Shown one piece after another: positions 62,473 to 64,000 of a stretch of DNA of 64,000 nucleotides. Source of the DNA: CBDCWQ01 sp965223435. Lineage in GTDB: Bacteria > Myxococcota > Kuafuiibacteriia > Kuafuiibacteriales > Kuafuiibacteriaceae. Within the stretch, counting starts at the first letter, position 1, and each line of letters opens with the position of its first letter. The position numbers were made by a program, and so were the translations under genes. The notes under the pieces were generated by a model. That model was not told the origin of the DNA and ran no database searches. It saw only the letters and a list, made by a program, of their open reading frames with translations. The stretch lies in assembly GCA_965223435.1 (NCBI GenBank), contig CBDCWQ010000016.1, positions 36,226 through 100,225 of the forward strand, read 5' to 3'.

Positions 62473-62973
62473 GTGACCATGGACTATCGGCACGCCATCT
62501 ACGCTGGGAGCTTTGATCCCGTGACCTTGGGTCATACGGGGATCATCGAGCGCGCCGCACGCGCCTACGATCAAGTCACGGTCGCCATCGGTGTCAACGA
62601 GGCGAAAAAAGGCCTGTTTTCGGTGGCTGAACGCGAGGCCATGATCTCGCAGGCCCTTCAGGAAGAAACCCGCATCCGCGTCCGGCACTTCAACGGACTC
62701 CTCGTCGACTTCTGCCGCAGCATCGGAGCGGGGGTCATTGTTCGCGGACTCCGCCTCCTCACCGACTTTGAGTACGAGTTTCAACTGGGTCTGGCCAACC
62801 GCGACCTCGCCCCCGAAATCGAAACGGTGTTCATGTTCACCGCATCCGAGCACGTATACATCTCAAGCTCCCTGGTGAAAGAGATCGCCAAAAATGGCGG
62901 CGACTACTCCCGCTACGTACCGCACTCCGTGCAAAAAGCCCTCCACCTCCGATTCCCGAGCAAGACGCCCTAG
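62473..62973 (+). CDS. coaD: Phosphopantetheine adenylyltransferase
   Basis: CoaD joins ATP and 4'-phosphopantetheine to dephospho-CoA, the fourth step of coenzyme A synthesis. The 166-residue protein has 'YAGSFDPVTLGHTGIIERAA' with the nucleotide-binding T/H-x-x-H-type motif (G-H-T-G-I), 'VRGLRLLTDFEYEFQLGLAN' and 'SSSLVKEIAKNGGD', all typical of CoaD. Length matches the family (about 160). I keep the GTG at 62473, 9 bp behind GGGAG; an ATG two codons later is an alternative. It is divergent from prfB. Confidence 0.95.
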   Translation: MTMDYRHAIYAGSFDPVTLGHTGIIERAARAYDQVTVAIGVNEAKKGLFSVAEREAMISQALQEETRIRVRHFNGLLVDFCRSIGAGVIVRGLRLLTDFEYEFQLGLANRDLAPEIETVFMFTASEHVYISSSLVKEIAKNGGDYSRYVPHSVQKALHLRFPSKTP

Positions 62974-63044
62974 CAGTCCCCTGAGCCCGTAATTCCTTAC
63001 CCAATTCGCTGGCGCTTTCACCCCAGCTCACCGAACCGCGGCAG

Positions 63045-63099
63045 GCGGGTTCACCCCGCCGATATCCGCGTCAGGACGCCTCCGCGCCCTCTGTTTTCT
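63045..63099 (+). repeat. 55-bp dispersed repeat, copy B (upstream of selA)
   Basis: Similar to 14283-14337 over about 55 bp with roughly 80 % identity. It begins GCGGGTTCACCCCGC and contains CCGCGTCAGGACGCC. It lies between coaD and selA in the selA leader. Confidence 0.55.
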
Positions 63100-63195
63100 C
63101 CGGACGTGGACGCGCGCAACCGCGGGGTGGGGCGAGGAAAGCCCCGAAAAGTCGACTTTTTGAGGCTACGCAGGCTAGACTTCGCGGGCGTGGCC

Positions 63196-64000
63196 GTGAA
63201 CGAAGACGCCTACAAAGCGCTGCCATCTGTCGGCACCATGCTCAACTCCGAGGCGCTCGCTCCGATCATTCAAGAGCACGGACGCCAGGTCGTCACCACG
63301 ATCCTTCGCAGCTTGCTGAACGAGCGGCGAGTAGAAATCCAGCAGGGGCGGAGCGCCACGCCGGTGACCCCTGACGCAGTCGACAAAGCCATCCGAGGGC
63401 ACCTCGCGCCCTCGCTTCGTAAAGTCATCAACGGAACCGGCGTAGTGCTCCACACGAACCTCGGCCGGCCCCCCTGGCAGACACGCCCTCAAGGCCATGC
63501 TTGACGTGTCCCGCTACTGCTCACTCGAACTCGAGCTCAGTGATGGCAGACGAGGCGATCGCCACAATCACGTGAAAACGCTGCTGACCGGACTCCTAGG
63601 TGCCCAAGATGCCATGGTCGTCAACAATTGTGCGGCAGCGCTTTTCTTACTGCTTACGGCCACGTGCAAACCATCGCGAGGTCATCATCGCCCGAAGCGA
63701 ATTGGTAGAAATCGGCGGCGGATTTCGGATTCCCGACGTGCTTCGCGAATCAGGAGCCGAACTCGTCGAAGTCGGAACCACCAACAAGGTCTACGTCGAA
63801 GACTACCAAAACGCCCTCAGCGACCGCACGGCCGCCATTGTGCGAGTTCACCGGTCCAATTTTGCGATGCTCGGCTTCACCCACGAACCCACTTGGCCGG
63901 CGCTCTCGGCGCTCGCCCGCGAGGCCAACGTTCCCCTTTATGCCGATGTCGGCTCCGGCCTCCTCGCCGACGCCTCAGATCTTGAAAACATGGCCCACGC
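63196..64000 (+). pseudogene. selA: Selenocysteine synthase (L-seryl-tRNA(Sec) selenium transferase), three frame breaks, truncated by window end
   Basis: The first frame (from GTG 63196 or an earlier start) gives 'ALPSVGTMLNSEALAPIIQE' and 'LRKVINGTGVVLHTNLGRP', the classical SelA start. The frame breaks near 63469-63475 in a run of six C (a seventh would restore 'LGRPPLAD'), again near 63482-63485 (one base missing before 'ALKAM'), and again near 63665 (one extra T). After the third break the reading continues 'NHREVIIARSELVEIGGGFR', 'VHRSNFAMLGFTHEPTW' and 'YADVGSGLLADASDLENMAH' to the window edge. SelA converts seryl-tRNA(Sec) to selenocysteinyl-tRNA(Sec) with selenophosphate and PLP. Intact flanking sequence suggests recent decay or sequence errors rather than an old pseudogene. 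Confidence 0.85.

Noticed and set aside
62305..62853. Long N-terminal extension of the prfB leader frame, opposite coaD
   Set aside because: The part beyond ATG 62379 is the antisense of coaD.

Overview
The window is moderately GC-rich bacterial DNA with mostly long single-gene or short-operon units. The mix suggests a free-living deltaproteobacterial-type organism in the Myxococcota/Bradymonadota/Bdellovibrionota area; this is inference from gene content, not a phylogenetic result. The signs are very large secreted lipoproteins with RHS, Cys-rich, PKD-like and LamG-like modules, a membrane-anchored Ser/Thr kinase homologue, a PEGA protein, a DUF1501-like/CXXCH gene cluster, and lysine synthesis through the succinylase route.

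Layout. 1-12.4 kb (minus strand): an edge-truncated secreted protein, a 2513-residue RHS/YD-repeat lipoprotein with unusual domain order, and upstream of it a 1002-residue FN3/Cys-rich lipoprotein, probably its operon partner. A 177-bp element with terminal inverted repeats sits just behind the RHS stop codon. 13-19 kb (plus): an FMO-like flavoprotein, two tandem SPFH/band-7 membrane proteins with a small membrane coiled-coil protein, and an exported SH3-type protein. 19.3-23.4 kb: a translationally coupled group of three exported proteins, two with CXXCH motifs and one DUF1501-like, followed by a 310-bp hexamer repeat. 23.9-31.1 kb: housekeeping genes (a dapC-like aminotransferase, dapD, a frameshifted cyclophilin, mfd) and a PEGA-domain protein.

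31.4-56.8 kb is the accessory core. A small SPW-like membrane protein gene and an ECF-type sigma factor with a small ZAS-motif protein lie between two copies of a 48-bp direct repeat. The second copy lies about 80 bp upstream of a 17.4-kb gene for a 5808-residue exported protein with three PKD-like modules, three beta-helices, several jelly-roll modules and a C-terminal GH16-like domain that keeps an E-I-D-I-E motif. Next to it are a LamG/alginate-lyase-like lipoprotein and a beta-helix/LamG lipoprotein. Together they look like a surface polysaccharide-binding and depolymerising locus. This is the best candidate for an undescribed system here.

56.8-64 kb: a 135-bp inverted-repeat element, a SAM methyltransferase, a membrane-anchored probable pseudokinase, a gloB/yjbQ/cytochrome lipoprotein operon, prfB with an intact programmed +1 frameshift site, coaD, and a selA that carries three apparent frameshifts and runs off the window end. 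Four single-base frame breaks in two conserved genes (the cyclophilin and selA) raise the question of sequence errors versus real gene decay.
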